NCBI GenBank assembly: GCA_003343905.1
Contig: QAKI01000051.1
Coordinates: 62,001-126,000, forward strand
DNA: 64,000 nt
Direction: 5' to 3'
DNA from: Subdoligranulum variabile
GTDB taxonomy: Bacteria; Bacillota; Clostridia; Oscillospirales; Ruminococcaceae
The position numbers and the translations under genes are program-made. The notes under the pieces are model-generated. The model did no database searches. It was not told the DNA's origin and saw nothing but the letters and a program-made list of their open reading frames with translations. Every line of letters starts with the position of its first letter. The first letter of the stretch is position 1. Of the stretch, positions 56,206-63,640 are shown in pieces.

Positions 56206-57678
56206 TCAAAGTTTTTTGTTGGGGTTGGAAGTGCTCAGCGGTTTGTCGTAGACGATGTCCATCGTTTCCTCCGGCGGGTCCACGGGGTAGTGGCCGGTAA
56301 AGCAGCCGGTGCAGAAGCCGCACTTGCTGTGGATGGCCAGCTGCTGCACATGCTCAAAGCTCAGGTAGCCCAGCGTGTCGGAGCCGACCAGGCGGTTGAT
56401 CTCCTCCACCGTATGGCCGGTGGCGATGAGCTGCTTTTCGTCGGGAATGTCGGTGCCGAAATAGCACGGATGGGCAAACGGCGGGGCGCTGATGCGGTAA
56501 TGGACTTCCTTGGCGCCGGCCTCCCGCAGCAGGCGGATGGTACGGGCGCTGGTGGTGCCGCGCACGATGGAATCGTCCACCAGCACCACGCGCTTGTCCT
56601 TCACGGTGGAAGAAATGGCGTTGAGCTTGATGCGCACGCTGTTCTCCCGCTGTTTCTGGTTGCCCTGGATGAAGGTGCGGCCCACATACTTGTTCTTGAT
56701 GAAGCCCACGCCGTAGGGGATGCCGCTCTCCTGGGCGTAGCCCAGGGCGGCGTCCAGGCCGGAATCCGGCGCGCCGATGACCACATCGGCCTCCACAGGG
56801 TGTTCCTGCGCCAGGAAGCGGCCGGCCTGCAGCCGGGCTTCGTGGACGCAGGTGCCTTCCAGGATGGAGTCGGGCCGCGCAAAATAGATGTACTCAAACA
56901 CGCACATCGTATGGGGGGCGGTGCCGCAGTGGGTGTCGATGCTGCGCAGGCCGGTGTGGTCGGCAATGACGATCTCGCCGGGGCGCACATCGCGCACAAA
57001 GGCCGCGCCCACGGCGTCCAGCGCGCAGGACTCGCTGGCAAAGGCGTAGCCGCTGCCGTCCGGCAGCGCGCCGATGCACAGCGGGCGGAACCCGTGGGGG
57101 TCGCGTGCCGCGATGAGCTTGGTGTGGGTCATGATGACCAGACTGTACGCGCCTTCGATGTCATCCATCGTGCGGCTGACGGCCATCTCGATGTTGGGGG
57201 TCAGCAGCCGGTTCTGGGTGAGCAGGTAGGCGATGACCTCGGTATCCGAAGTACCGTGGAAGATCGACCCGCTCATCTCCAGCTTGCGGCGCAGCTTGGG
57301 GGCGTTGACAAGGTTGCCGTTATGGCAGACCGCCATCGCGCCCTTGCAGTGGTGCAGTACCATGGGCTGTGCGTTGGAACGGCTGCGCTGGCCTGCGGTG
57401 GCGTAGCGCACATGGCCGGTGGCCATTTTGGCGCCGCGGGGCAGTTCTTCCAGCACACGCTTGGTGAACACCTCGCTCACCAGGCCCAGGTCCCGGTGGC
57501 CGGACAGCACGCCGTCCACGTTCAGGGCAATGCCGCAGCTTTCCTGGCCGCGGTGCTGCAGCGCGTACAGCGCGCTGTATACGGCGCTGACCATATCGGT
57601 CTCGCCGGTTTTGTCATAGATGCCGAACACGCCGCATTCTTCGTGCAGCGCCTCGGTGTATTGGGAAAGTTCACTCAT
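56206..57678 (-). CDS. purF: Amidophosphoribosyltransferase
   Basis: The first committed purine enzyme, about 490 residues. The N-terminal glutaminase nucleophile lies in HEECGVFGIYDK, and a propeptide of about 14 residues would be cleaved to expose Cys, as in Bacillus PurF. The PRPP site is VVLVDDSIVRGTTSA. C-terminal CGFCTGCFTGHYPV resembles the Fe-S cysteine cluster of the Bacillus-type enzyme. ATG 57678 is chosen for propeptide length; ATG 57705, which overlaps the purC stop (TGATG), is a real alternative. Confidence 0.95.
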   Translation of the reverse strand: MSELSQYTEALHEECGVFGIYDKTGETDMVSAVYSALYALQHRGQESCGIALNVDGVLSGHRDLGLVSEVFTKRVLEELPRGAKMATGHVRYATAGQRSRSNAQPMVLHHCKGAMAVCHNGNLVNAPKLRRKLEMSGSIFHGTSDTEVIAYLLTQNRLLTPNIEMAVSRTMDDIEGAYSLVIMTHTKLIAARDPHGFRPLCIGALPDGSGYAFASESCALDAVGAAFVRDVRPGEIVIADHTGLRSIDTHCGTAPHTMCVFEYIYFARPDSILEGTCVHEARLQAGRFLAQEHPVEADVVIGAPDSGLDAALGYAQESGIPYGVGFIKNKYVGRTFIQGNQKQRENSVRIKLNAISSTVKDKRVVLVDDSIVRGTTSARTIRLLREAGAKEVHYRISAPPFAHPCYFGTDIPDEKQLIATGHTVEEINRLVGSDTLGYLSFEHVQQLAIHSKCGFCTGCFTGHYPVDPPEETMDIVYDKPLSTSNPNKKL

Positions 57679-57704
57679 TCCGCTCTGTGCTCCGTTTTCT
57701 TGCA

Positions 57705-58418
57705 TCAGCCCAGCAGGCGCTTCATGACTTCCTGGTAAGCGTCGGCCTCGCCGCCCATGTCGCGGCGGAACAGGTCCTTATCCAGGTGGGCGCCGGTGGT
57801 GGCATCCCAGAAGCGGCAGGTATCGGGGCTGATCTCGTCGGCCAGGATGATGGTGCCGTCAGACAGGCGGCCGAACTCCAGCTTGAAGTCGATCAGGCGG
57901 ATGTTGGCGTCCAGCAGGATCTTCTTGAGCACTTCGTTGACCTTGAAGGCGTACTTGGTGATGGTGTCGATCTCTTCCTGGGTCGCCAGGTCGAGGGCCA
58001 GGGCATAGTAGTGGTTGATGAACGGATCGTGCAGGTCATCGTTCTTGTAGCTGAACTCCAGAATGGGGGTCTTGAAGGGGGTGCCTTCGGGAACGCCCAT
58101 GCGCAGGCTGAAGTGGCCGGCCGCCACGTTGCGGATGATGACTTCCAGGGGCACGATCTCGACCTTCTTCACGAAGGTGTCGCGGTCGTTGATCTCCTCC
58201 ACATAGTGGGTGGGAACGCCTTCCTTTTCCAGCTTCTGCATCAGGGCGTTGGACAGCTTGTTGTTGACGATGCCCTTGTCACGGATGGTGCCCTTCTTCT
58301 CGCCGTCGCCGGCGGTGGCATCATCCTTGTAGTGGACCATGACGATCTCGGGGTCGCTGGTGGCGAAAACCTGCTTGGCCTTGCCTTCGTACATCTGTTC
58401 TTTGACTTCGTATTTCAT
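57705..58418 (-). CDS. purC: Phosphoribosylaminoimidazole-succinocarboxamide synthase
   Basis: A 237-residue SAICAR synthetase: MYEGKAKQVFATSDPEIVM, YKDDATAGDGEKKG, VPLEVIIRNVAAGHFSLRMG, LIDFKLEFGRLSDGTIILADEISPDTCRFWD (parts DFKLEFGR and DEISPDTCRFWD). It joins CAIR and aspartate. AAAGGGAG precedes ATG 58418. A promoter lies 50 bases upstream inside a terminator-like hairpin. Confidence 0.96.
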   Translation of the reverse strand: MKYEVKEQMYEGKAKQVFATSDPEIVMVHYKDDATAGDGEKKGTIRDKGIVNNKLSNALMQKLEKEGVPTHYVEEINDRDTFVKKVEIVPLEVIIRNVAAGHFSLRMGVPEGTPFKTPILEFSYKNDDLHDPFINHYYALALDLATQEEIDTITKYAFKVNEVLKKILLDANIRLIDFKLEFGRLSDGTIILADEISPDTCRFWDATTGAHLDKDLFRRDMGGEADAYQEVMKRLLG

Positions 58419-58446
58419 GATAAACGCTCCCTTTATGTAATGTATA

Positions 58447-58484
58447 AAAACGGGGTCGAATACAGCCTTATTGTACCCCGTTTT
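58447..58484 (-). terminator. Terminator/attenuator between purE and purC
   Basis: AAAACGGGGT (58447-58456) pairs perfectly with ACCCCGTTTT (58475-58484) around an 18-base loop. The leftward transcript then reads TTTTTAT. It should reduce read-through from purE. Confidence 0.75.
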
Positions 58485-58498
58485 GTGGCGGTGTGCAA
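58470..58498 (-). promoter_or_regulatory. Promoter of purC-purF-purM and downstream genes
   Basis: On the minus strand, TTGCAC (complement of 58493-58498) and TACAAT (complement of 58470-58475) are spaced by exactly 17 bases. The -10 lies in the loop/stem edge of the purE terminator, so one short segment both ends purE transcripts and starts the main operon. Confidence 0.7.
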
Positions 58499-58508
58499 GA
58501 TGCTGTTT

Positions 58509-59006
58509 TTACAGCGCGGCGGCCTCGGCGGCGATGGCCGCGTCCTTCTTGGCGATGGCGGCGGCGGTGTCGGCGCGGAACTGGTCCAGCTTGGCGGCCA
58601 GGGAATCATCGGCCACGGCCAGGATCGCCACAGCCAGGTAGGCGGCGTTCTTGGCGCCGTTCAGCGCGACCGTGGCAACGGGGAAGCCGCTGGGCATCTG
58701 GACGGTGGCCAGCAGGGCGTCCAGGCCGTCCATGGCGCCGCCCTTCATGGGGATGCCCACCACCGGCAGGGTGGTGTTGGCGGCAAAGGCACCGGCCAGA
58801 TGGGCCGCCATGCCGGCGGCGCACAGGATCACGCCGTAGCCGTTGGCGCGGGCGGATTTGGCGAAGGCGGCGGCCACCTCCGGCGTGCGGTGGGCCGAAA
58901 GGATGTGCGCTTCATAAGGAACGCCGAAATCCTTCAGGACGCTGCAGGCTCCCTTGACGACGCCCCAGTCGCTGTCCGAACCCATGATGATCGCTACTTT
59001 TTTCAT
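58509..59006 (-). CDS. purE: N5-carboxyaminoimidazole ribonucleotide mutase
   Basis: A 165-residue class I PurE-like protein: VAIIMGSDSDWGVVKGACSVL, the His-containing ILSAHRTPEVAAAFA, and GMAAHLAGAFAANTTLPVVGIPM (parts GMAAHLAGAFA and LPVVGIPM). No purK is found here, so the CO2-dependent class or a distant purK must be considered; the sequence alone does not decide. AAAGGAG precedes ATG 59006. It has its own leader and promoter. Confidence 0.93.
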   Translation of the reverse strand: MKKVAIIMGSDSDWGVVKGACSVLKDFGVPYEAHILSAHRTPEVAAAFAKSARANGYGVILCAAGMAAHLAGAFAANTTLPVVGIPMKGGAMDGLDALLATVQMPSGFPVATVALNGAKNAAYLAVAILAVADDSLAAKLDQFRADTAAAIAKKDAAIAAEAAAL

Positions 59007-59038
59007 TGGTAAGCTCCTTTCCTGATCAGGCACCCGAT

Positions 59039-59198
59039 AAAAAGAGCGCAGCGGCCGGCGAAACGGTACACTGCGCTGTTGGGGGTCTTTATAAACGGAA
59101 AACAGGGTACAAAAAGCCCCCGTGAAAAGAACCAAGACGCCACAGCGACTCTTGCACGGAAGCTCCCCCTTTTTAATAAAGAAGTAAAGTACCCTTGT
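59039..59198 (-). promoter_or_regulatory. Structured purE leader with two terminators and a possible antiterminator
   Basis: The about 190-base leader folds into a first terminator: AGCTTCCGTG and CACGGGGGCT on the minus strand (plus 59155-59164 and 59115-59124), followed by TTTTTG. The second is AGCGCAG/CTGCGCT (plus 59045-59051 and 59071-59077), followed by CTTTTT. The GGGGG of the first terminator (59117-59121) can instead pair with CCCCC at 59081-59085, an alternative fold that would break terminator 1. I do not recognise a guanine, ZTP or ykkC aptamer. A riboswitch or protein-controlled attenuator is possible. Confidence 0.55.
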
Positions 59199-59204
59199 AA
59201 AATT

Positions 59205-59233
59205 AGTGTAAGGCGTGCGGGGCAAAAAAGCAA
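59205..59233 (-). promoter_or_regulatory. Probable promoter of purE
   Basis: On the minus strand, TTGCTT (complement of 59228-59233) and TACACT (complement of 59205-59210) have a 17-base spacer; each box matches consensus at four of six positions. To the right lie GGTTTTTT/AAAAAACC/GGTTTTTT segments (59243-59279) able to form alternative hairpins. No gene is visible in 59234-59427. Confidence 0.45.
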
Positions 59234-59360
59234 GACGGGAACGGTTTTTTCAGCCAAAAAACCACAAGAAAGGTTTTTTCCCGGCGCTTTTTGTCATTTT
59301 TGATAAGCCCGGCGGGGCAAAGGTATGACTTTATCCGGGGCAGTTCGCGGCGCGAAAAAA

Positions 59361-59400
59361 TCCTGTAGCGGAAAGCGGGGAAATATGGTAAAATACAGGA
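59361..59400 (+). promoter_or_regulatory. Promoter region with flanking inverted repeat before the PsiE-like gene
   Basis: TAAAAT (59389-59394) is a good -10, but no convincing -35 is seen. TCCTGTA (59361-59367) and TACAGGA (59394-59400) are perfect inverted repeats bracketing the promoter, which suggests an activator or repressor site. Confidence 0.4.
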
Positions 59401-59427
59401 AATGTGCCAACGGGAGGAAAAAGTACC

Positions 59428-59970
59428 ATGAAGCTGTTTAAGACCCGCCTGCACCGGGCCGAACTGCACCAGGAGGAGGAGCGCGTCAAGCGGTTTTTCC
59501 GCGACCAGATCGCGGAGGCAGCCGCCTTGCTGGAAACGCTGCTTTCCGGCATCGTACTGGTCGCGCTGCTCATCAGCATCGTGCCGCTGGTCCAGCGCAT
59601 CCCCGGTCTTTTCGTGGACGGCAACGGGGTGGAGGTCTATGACTTCCTGACCCGCGCACTGGACATCGTGATCGGTATCGAGTTCATCAAGATGCTTGCC
59701 AAGCACAGCCCCGGCAGCGTTTTGGAAGTGCTGCTCTACGCCATTGCCCGCCACATGATCGTCGGGCATGAGGACGCCCTGCAAAACCTCGTCAGCGTGC
59801 TGGCCATCGCGCTGATCTTTGTGATCCGCCGCTTCCTCTTTGTGCCGTCCTTCGGCCAGAAGCTGCCCGGCGGGCAGCTTGCGCCCGACGTGGCGCACCT
59901 CTACGCAAAAGAGGAAGAACACGACAGCCGCGAAGCATCCCCGCAGGAAACGACCCCCGCGGCCCGCTGA
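59428..59970 (+). CDS. PsiE-like membrane protein
   Basis: A 180-residue protein with four hydrophobic segments (near 32-55, 75-95, 102-120, 124-145). Its pattern resembles PsiE (phosphate-starvation-inducible E) family proteins: LLSGIVLVALLISIVPLV, DFLTRALDIVIGIEFIKML and RRFLFVPSF. The C-terminal tail is charged (AKEEEHDSREASPQE). ATG 59428 follows CGGGAGG. PsiE proteins have no established biochemical function. It is a single-gene unit convergent with fhs. Confidence 0.7.
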   Translation: MKLFKTRLHRAELHQEEERVKRFFRDQIAEAAALLETLLSGIVLVALLISIVPLVQRIPGLFVDGNGVEVYDFLTRALDIVIGIEFIKMLAKHSPGSVLEVLLYAIARHMIVGHEDALQNLVSVLAIALIFVIRRFLFVPSFGQKLPGGQLAPDVAHLYAKEEEHDSREASPQETTPAAR

Positions 59971-59988
59971 CGCCGCCCCTGCAAAAGC

Positions 59989-60030
59989 AATGCCCCGGAG
60001 AAAGAACGGTCTTTCCCCGGGGCATTTTTG
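59989..60030. terminator. Bidirectional terminator between the PsiE-like gene and fhs
   Basis: AATGCCCCGG (59989-59998) pairs with CCGGGGCATT (60017-60026), with an inner GAAAG/CTTTC stem after one mismatch, then TTTTTG. The left side is A-rich and could also serve fhs. Confidence 0.85.
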
Positions 60031-60049
60031 CGTTTATTTTACGGCAGGA

Positions 60050-61711
60050 TCAGAACAGGCCGGTAATCTTGCCGTCCGCCGTCACGTCGATGTCCATGGC
60101 GGCGGGGTGCTTGGGCAGGCCGGGCATCGTCATGATGCTGCCGCAGACCACCACCACGAACCCGGCGCCCGCGGACAGGCGGACTTCCCGCACGTTGAGG
60201 GTGAAGCCTTCCGGCGCGGCGATCAGCTTGGCGTTGTCGCTGAAGGAATACTGGGTCTTGGCGATGCAGACCGGCAGTTCGCCGTAGCCCATGGCCGCCA
60301 GTTCGTCCAGCGTCTTTTTGGCGGCGGGGCTGTAGGATACGCCGCCCGCGCGGTAGATCTTTTTGGCAACGGCCTCGATCTTTTCGGGCAGGGAGGCGCT
60401 CAGGTCATAGGTGTACTGCACCCGTGCGGTATCGTCCAGGATCGAGAGCACGGTCTCGGCCAGCGCCTTGCCGCCCTCGCCGCCCTTGGCAAACACTTCG
60501 GACAGGGCGCAGGGGACCCCGGCCTTTTCGCAGACGGCGTAGATGGCGTCCATCTCCTCAGGGGTGTCGGTGGGGAAGGCGTTGATCGCCACGCACACCG
60601 GCAGGCCGAAGCCGCGCAGGTTCTCAATGTGGCGTTCCAGGTTGACGGCGCCCGCCTTGACGGCTTCGGCGTTGGGCTTGTTCAGGTCGGGCTTTGCCAC
60701 GCCGCCGTGGGATTTCAGCGCCCGCACGGTAGCGACCAGCACCACCGCGGCGGGGTTCAGCCCGGCGTAGCGGCACTTGATGTCCAGGAACTTCTCGGCG
60801 CCCAGGTCCGCGCCGAAGCCCGCTTCGGTCACCACATAGTCGGCCAGTTTCAGGCTCAGCTTGGTGGCGATGACGCTGTTGCAGCCGTGGGCGATGTTGG
60901 CAAAGGGGCCGCCATGGATGATGGCGGGGTTATGCTCCAGCGTCTGGACCAGGTTGGGGTCCAGCGCGTCCTTGAGCAGGGCGGCCATGGCGCCCGCCGC
61001 GCCGATCTGCCCGGCGGTGACGGGCTGGCCGTCGTAGGTGTAGGCGCAGACGATGCGGGAGAGCCGCTCTTTCAGGTCGGCCAGGTCTTGCGCCAGGCAG
61101 AAGATCGCCATGACCTCGCTGGCGACGGTGATGTCAAAGCCGTCCTCCCGCGGGGTGCCGTTGACCTTGCCGCCCAGGCCGTCCACGATGAAACGGAGCT
61201 GGCGGTCGTTCATATCCATGCAGCGTTTCCAGGTGATGCGGCGGGGGTCGATGTTCAGCGGGTTGCCCTGCTGGATGGAATTGTCGATCATCGCGGCCAG
61301 CAGGTTGTTGGCCGTGCCGATGGCGTGGATGTCGCCGGTAAAGTGCAGGTTGATGTCCTCCATGGGCACGACCTGGGCATAGCCGCCGCCGGCCGCGCCG
61401 CCCTTGATGCCGAACACAGGCCCCAGCGAAGGCTCGCGCAGGCAGAGCATGGTCTTTTTGCCCAGCGCGTTCATGGCGTCGGCCAGGCCCACGCTGGTGG
61501 TGGTCTTGCCTTCCCCGGCGGGGGTGGGGCTGATGGCCGTGACCAGGATCAGCTTGCCCTCCGGCCCGTCGGCCTTGGCCAGCTTGTGGTCGATCTTGGC
61601 TTTGTAGTGGCCGTAGGGGATCACGCTCTGCCCCTGCAGCCCCAGCTTGGCTGCGATCTCGGTGATCGGCTGCATCTGTGCGGCCTGGGCAATTTCAATG
61701 TCGCTCAACAT
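60050..61711 (-). CDS. fhs: Formate--tetrahydrofolate ligase
   Basis: A 553-residue enzyme making 10-formyl-THF from formate, THF and ATP, the formyl donor for PurN and the AICAR formyltransferase encoded nearby. Visible: the P-loop SPTPAGEGKTTTSVGL, REPSLGPVFGIKGGAAGGGYAQV, DINLHFTGDIHAIGTANNLLAA (parts REPSLGPVFGIKGG and HFTGDIHAIGTANN) and TEAGFGADLGAEKFLDIKCR. AGGAGG precedes ATG 61711. Expression is set by a ZTP riboswitch just upstream. Confidence 0.97.
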   Translation of the reverse strand: MLSDIEIAQAAQMQPITEIAAKLGLQGQSVIPYGHYKAKIDHKLAKADGPEGKLILVTAISPTPAGEGKTTTSVGLADAMNALGKKTMLCLREPSLGPVFGIKGGAAGGGYAQVVPMEDINLHFTGDIHAIGTANNLLAAMIDNSIQQGNPLNIDPRRITWKRCMDMNDRQLRFIVDGLGGKVNGTPREDGFDITVASEVMAIFCLAQDLADLKERLSRIVCAYTYDGQPVTAGQIGAAGAMAALLKDALDPNLVQTLEHNPAIIHGGPFANIAHGCNSVIATKLSLKLADYVVTEAGFGADLGAEKFLDIKCRYAGLNPAAVVLVATVRALKSHGGVAKPDLNKPNAEAVKAGAVNLERHIENLRGFGLPVCVAINAFPTDTPEEMDAIYAVCEKAGVPCALSEVFAKGGEGGKALAETVLSILDDTARVQYTYDLSASLPEKIEAVAKKIYRAGGVSYSPAAKKTLDELAAMGYGELPVCIAKTQYSFSDNAKLIAAPEGFTLNVREVRLSAGAGFVVVVCGSIMTMPGLPKHPAAMDIDVTADGKITGLF

Positions 61712-61730
61712 GGCAATACCTCCTGTGCTT

Positions 61731-61772
61731 ACAAACAAAGGGCTGCATACACGTACAGCGTGCATGCAGCCC
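61731..61772 (-). terminator. Terminator of the ZTP riboswitch
   Basis: On the minus strand GGGCTGCATGCACG (61772-61759) pairs with CGTGTATGCAGCCC (61753-61740), 14 bp with one G-U pair, then TTTGTTTGT. Its first GGGC belongs to the conserved CTGGGC of the aptamer, so ligand binding and termination compete. Confidence 0.85.
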
Positions 61773-61843
61773 AGACGGTCGGCTTTCTTCCAAAACTGTC
61801 TCCCCTGTGGTGAACCCACTGATCCGTCGGTCAACAGTTCGTT
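61769..61843 (-). promoter_or_regulatory. ZTP (pfl) riboswitch controlling fhs
   Basis: The leader on the minus strand follows the pfl pattern. P1 arms are AACTGT and ACAGTT (complements of 61834-61839 and 61794-61799). TGACCGACGGA fits the UGACUGGCGAA-type segment. A GTGGGTTCACCAC hairpin is followed by AGGGGAG, and the 3' part is GCCGACCGTCTGGGC, matching the family's CCGCCUGGGC end. ZTP signals shortage of 10-formyl-THF, and pfl RNAs are known upstream of fhs, folD and pur genes. Ligand binding should block the terminator and turn fhs on. Confidence 0.85.
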
Positions 61844-61849
61844 GGCTTC

Positions 61850-61879
61850 AATGTACCATATTCCGGCAAAGTTTGTCAA
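61850..61879 (-). promoter_or_regulatory. Promoter of fhs
   Basis: On the minus strand, a perfect TTGACA (complement of 61874-61879) and TACATT (complement of 61850-61855) are spaced by 18 bases. It begins 5 bases after the glycosyltransferase stop, and the start of transcription would coincide with the riboswitch 5' end. Confidence 0.75.
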
Positions 61880-61883
61880 GCCC

Positions 61884-62672
61884 TTACAGCGAACCTTTGC
61901 CGCAGCCCCATTTTTTGAAGTAGAGCCCCATGCTTGCCAACTGCATTTTGAACTTGCCCGCGTCGCGCATGGGCGCGCGGTGCCAGGCATGGATGGCCTT
62001 GAACTGGGGGGCCAGCCATACGTCGCCCTCCCGCAGGAACCGCTGGGTCAGGTCGGCGTCCTCCACATACATGAAGTATTCCGGGTCAAACCCGCCGATG
62101 CGGCGCAGCACATCGGTGCGGGCGGCCATAAAGCTGCCGGTGCAGAATTCGATGCGGCGGGGGCGGGTCAGGTCCTCGTCCTGCATGGTGTAGTGGTCGT
62201 CCGCTTTGCGGAACACGCCGCCGAAACGGGGCGCCAACTGGCGGGCCAGCAGCAGCCAGGGGGTGGGCTTGCGGCGGGGCAGCGCCTGCAGCCTGCCGTC
62301 CGGGAAATAGAGCTGGGGAGTGGCCAGCACGGCGCCGGGGGTAGCCAGCAGCCAGCCGGCCATGGGCTCCAGCACGTTTTCCGTCAGCAGAATGTCCGGG
62401 TTCAGGATAAAATGCACGTCGCTGTCCAGCCGGTCCAGCACGGCGTTGTGCCCTTTGCCGAAGCCGATATTCTCCGGCAGGGGCAGCACGGTCACCCGCG
62501 GGTCGCCAAAGTCGGTCCCGGCCAGTTGTTGGCCGCAGCCGTCGGGGCTGCCGTTGTCCACCACATACAGGGCCAGCGTGGGGGAGGGGGTATGTTGCAG
62601 GATGCTGCGCACGGCGGCGCAGACTTCCTCATAGTTACAGTACGCCACGATGCAGGCGCTGATCTTGGGCAT
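61884..62672 (-). CDS. Family 2 glycosyltransferase (rhamnosyltransferase-like)
   Basis: A 262-residue GT-A enzyme: ISACIVAYCNYEEVCAAV, LYVVDNGSPDGCG, PENIGFGKGHNAVL, FILNPDILLTENVL (DxD-like NPD) and RIGGFDPEYFMYVEDADLTQR (acceptor-side ED motif). These match the WcaA/rhamnosyltransferase-like GT2 group. It has no membrane helices. AAGGAG precedes ATG 62672, 10 bases after metA, so it may be co-transcribed with metY-metA despite no metabolic link. Acceptor and donor are unknown. Confidence 0.85.
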   Translation of the reverse strand: MPKISACIVAYCNYEEVCAAVRSILQHTPSPTLALYVVDNGSPDGCGQQLAGTDFGDPRVTVLPLPENIGFGKGHNAVLDRLDSDVHFILNPDILLTENVLEPMAGWLLATPGAVLATPQLYFPDGRLQALPRRKPTPWLLLARQLAPRFGGVFRKADDHYTMQDEDLTRPRRIEFCTGSFMAARTDVLRRIGGFDPEYFMYVEDADLTQRFLREGDVWLAPQFKAIHAWHRAPMRDAGKFKMQLASMGLYFKKWGCGKGSL

Positions 62673-62682
62673 GGGGCACTCC

Positions 62683-63612
62683 TTATTTTTTCAGGGCTTT
62701 GAGCTGGCTCAGGTCGTAGGGGGTGTCCTGGTAGACGTAGTAATTGAGCCAGTTGGTATAAAGCAGGTATCCGTGGGCGCGCCAGCGGAACAGCGGGTCG
62801 CGCGTGGGATCGTCGTCCGGGTAGTAGTTGCAGGGCACCCGGATGGGCTTCCCGGCGACCACGTCGCGCTTGTACTCGGTGTCCAGCGTGTACTTGTCGT
62901 ACTCAGGGTGGCCGATGACGAAGATCTGGCGGCCGGAATCGGTGGAAAGCAGCATCGGCCCGGCTTCGTCGCTCTCTGCCAGAATGCGCAGGTCGGGGCA
63001 GGCGTCGATGGCGGCGCGGTCCGGCCCGGCCCAGCGGCTGTGGGGGGCGTAGAACACCTCGTCAAAGCCGCGCACCAGCGGGTTCGCCGGGCGGGTGACC
63101 CGGTGTTCAAATACGCCGAACATCTTCTGCGGCAGATGGACCTTGGGAATGCCGAAGTGGTAGTACAGCCCGGCCAGCGCGCCCCAGCAGAGGTGGATCG
63201 TGGAATACACGTTGTTCTTGGTGTATTCCATGATCTCGCACAGTTCGTCCCAATAGTCGATGTCGGGGTAGTCGAGGTCCTCGATGGGCGCGCCCGTGAT
63301 GATCATGCCGTCGAACCGCTCGTGCCGGACCTGCGCAAAGGTCTTGTAGAAGGTCTTCATGTGTTCGGGCGAGGTGTGGGCGGCGTCATGGGTGGCCGTC
63401 TGCAGCAGGGTGATCTGCACCTGCAGCGGGCTGTTGGCCAGCAGGCGGGCCAGCTGGGTCTCCGTCACGATCTTGGTGGGCATCAGGTTGAGGATCAGGA
63501 TGCGCAGCGGGCGAATGTTCTGGCTGCGGGCCCGCTCCCGGTGCATGACAAAGACGTTTTCCTGGGAAAGCGCCTCGAAGGCGGGCAGCTCTTTGGGGAT
63601 GATAAGCGGCAT
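62683..63612 (-). CDS. metA: Homoserine O-acetyltransferase (MetA fold)
   Basis: A 309-residue HTS-family enzyme: PLIIPKELPAFEALSQENVF, the acyl-CoA specificity position E111 in TGAPIEDLDYPDIDYW, the nucleophile C142 in IHLCWGALAGLYYHFG, and HPEYD with catalytic His/Glu near 235-237. In this fold Glu at 111 is known to select acetyl-CoA, whereas Gly selects succinyl-CoA, so the product should be O-acetylhomoserine. That fits the adjacent sulfhydrylase. It begins 28 bases after the metY stop. Confidence 0.94.
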   Translation of the reverse strand: MPLIIPKELPAFEALSQENVFVMHRERARSQNIRPLRILILNLMPTKIVTETQLARLLANSPLQVQITLLQTATHDAAHTSPEHMKTFYKTFAQVRHERFDGMIITGAPIEDLDYPDIDYWDELCEIMEYTKNNVYSTIHLCWGALAGLYYHFGIPKVHLPQKMFGVFEHRVTRPANPLVRGFDEVFYAPHSRWAGPDRAAIDACPDLRILAESDEAGPMLLSTDSGRQIFVIGHPEYDKYTLDTEYKRDVVAGKPIRVPCNYYPDDDPTRDPLFRWRAHGYLLYTNWLNYYVYQDTPYDLSQLKALKK

Positions 63613-63640
63613 AGTGTATGGCTCCCTGTTCAGGCGTTGG

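Noticed and set aside
59007..59200. purE leader as a ZTP or guanine riboswitch
   Set aside because: The conserved segments of those aptamers are not visible, in contrast to the clear ZTP pattern before fhs.
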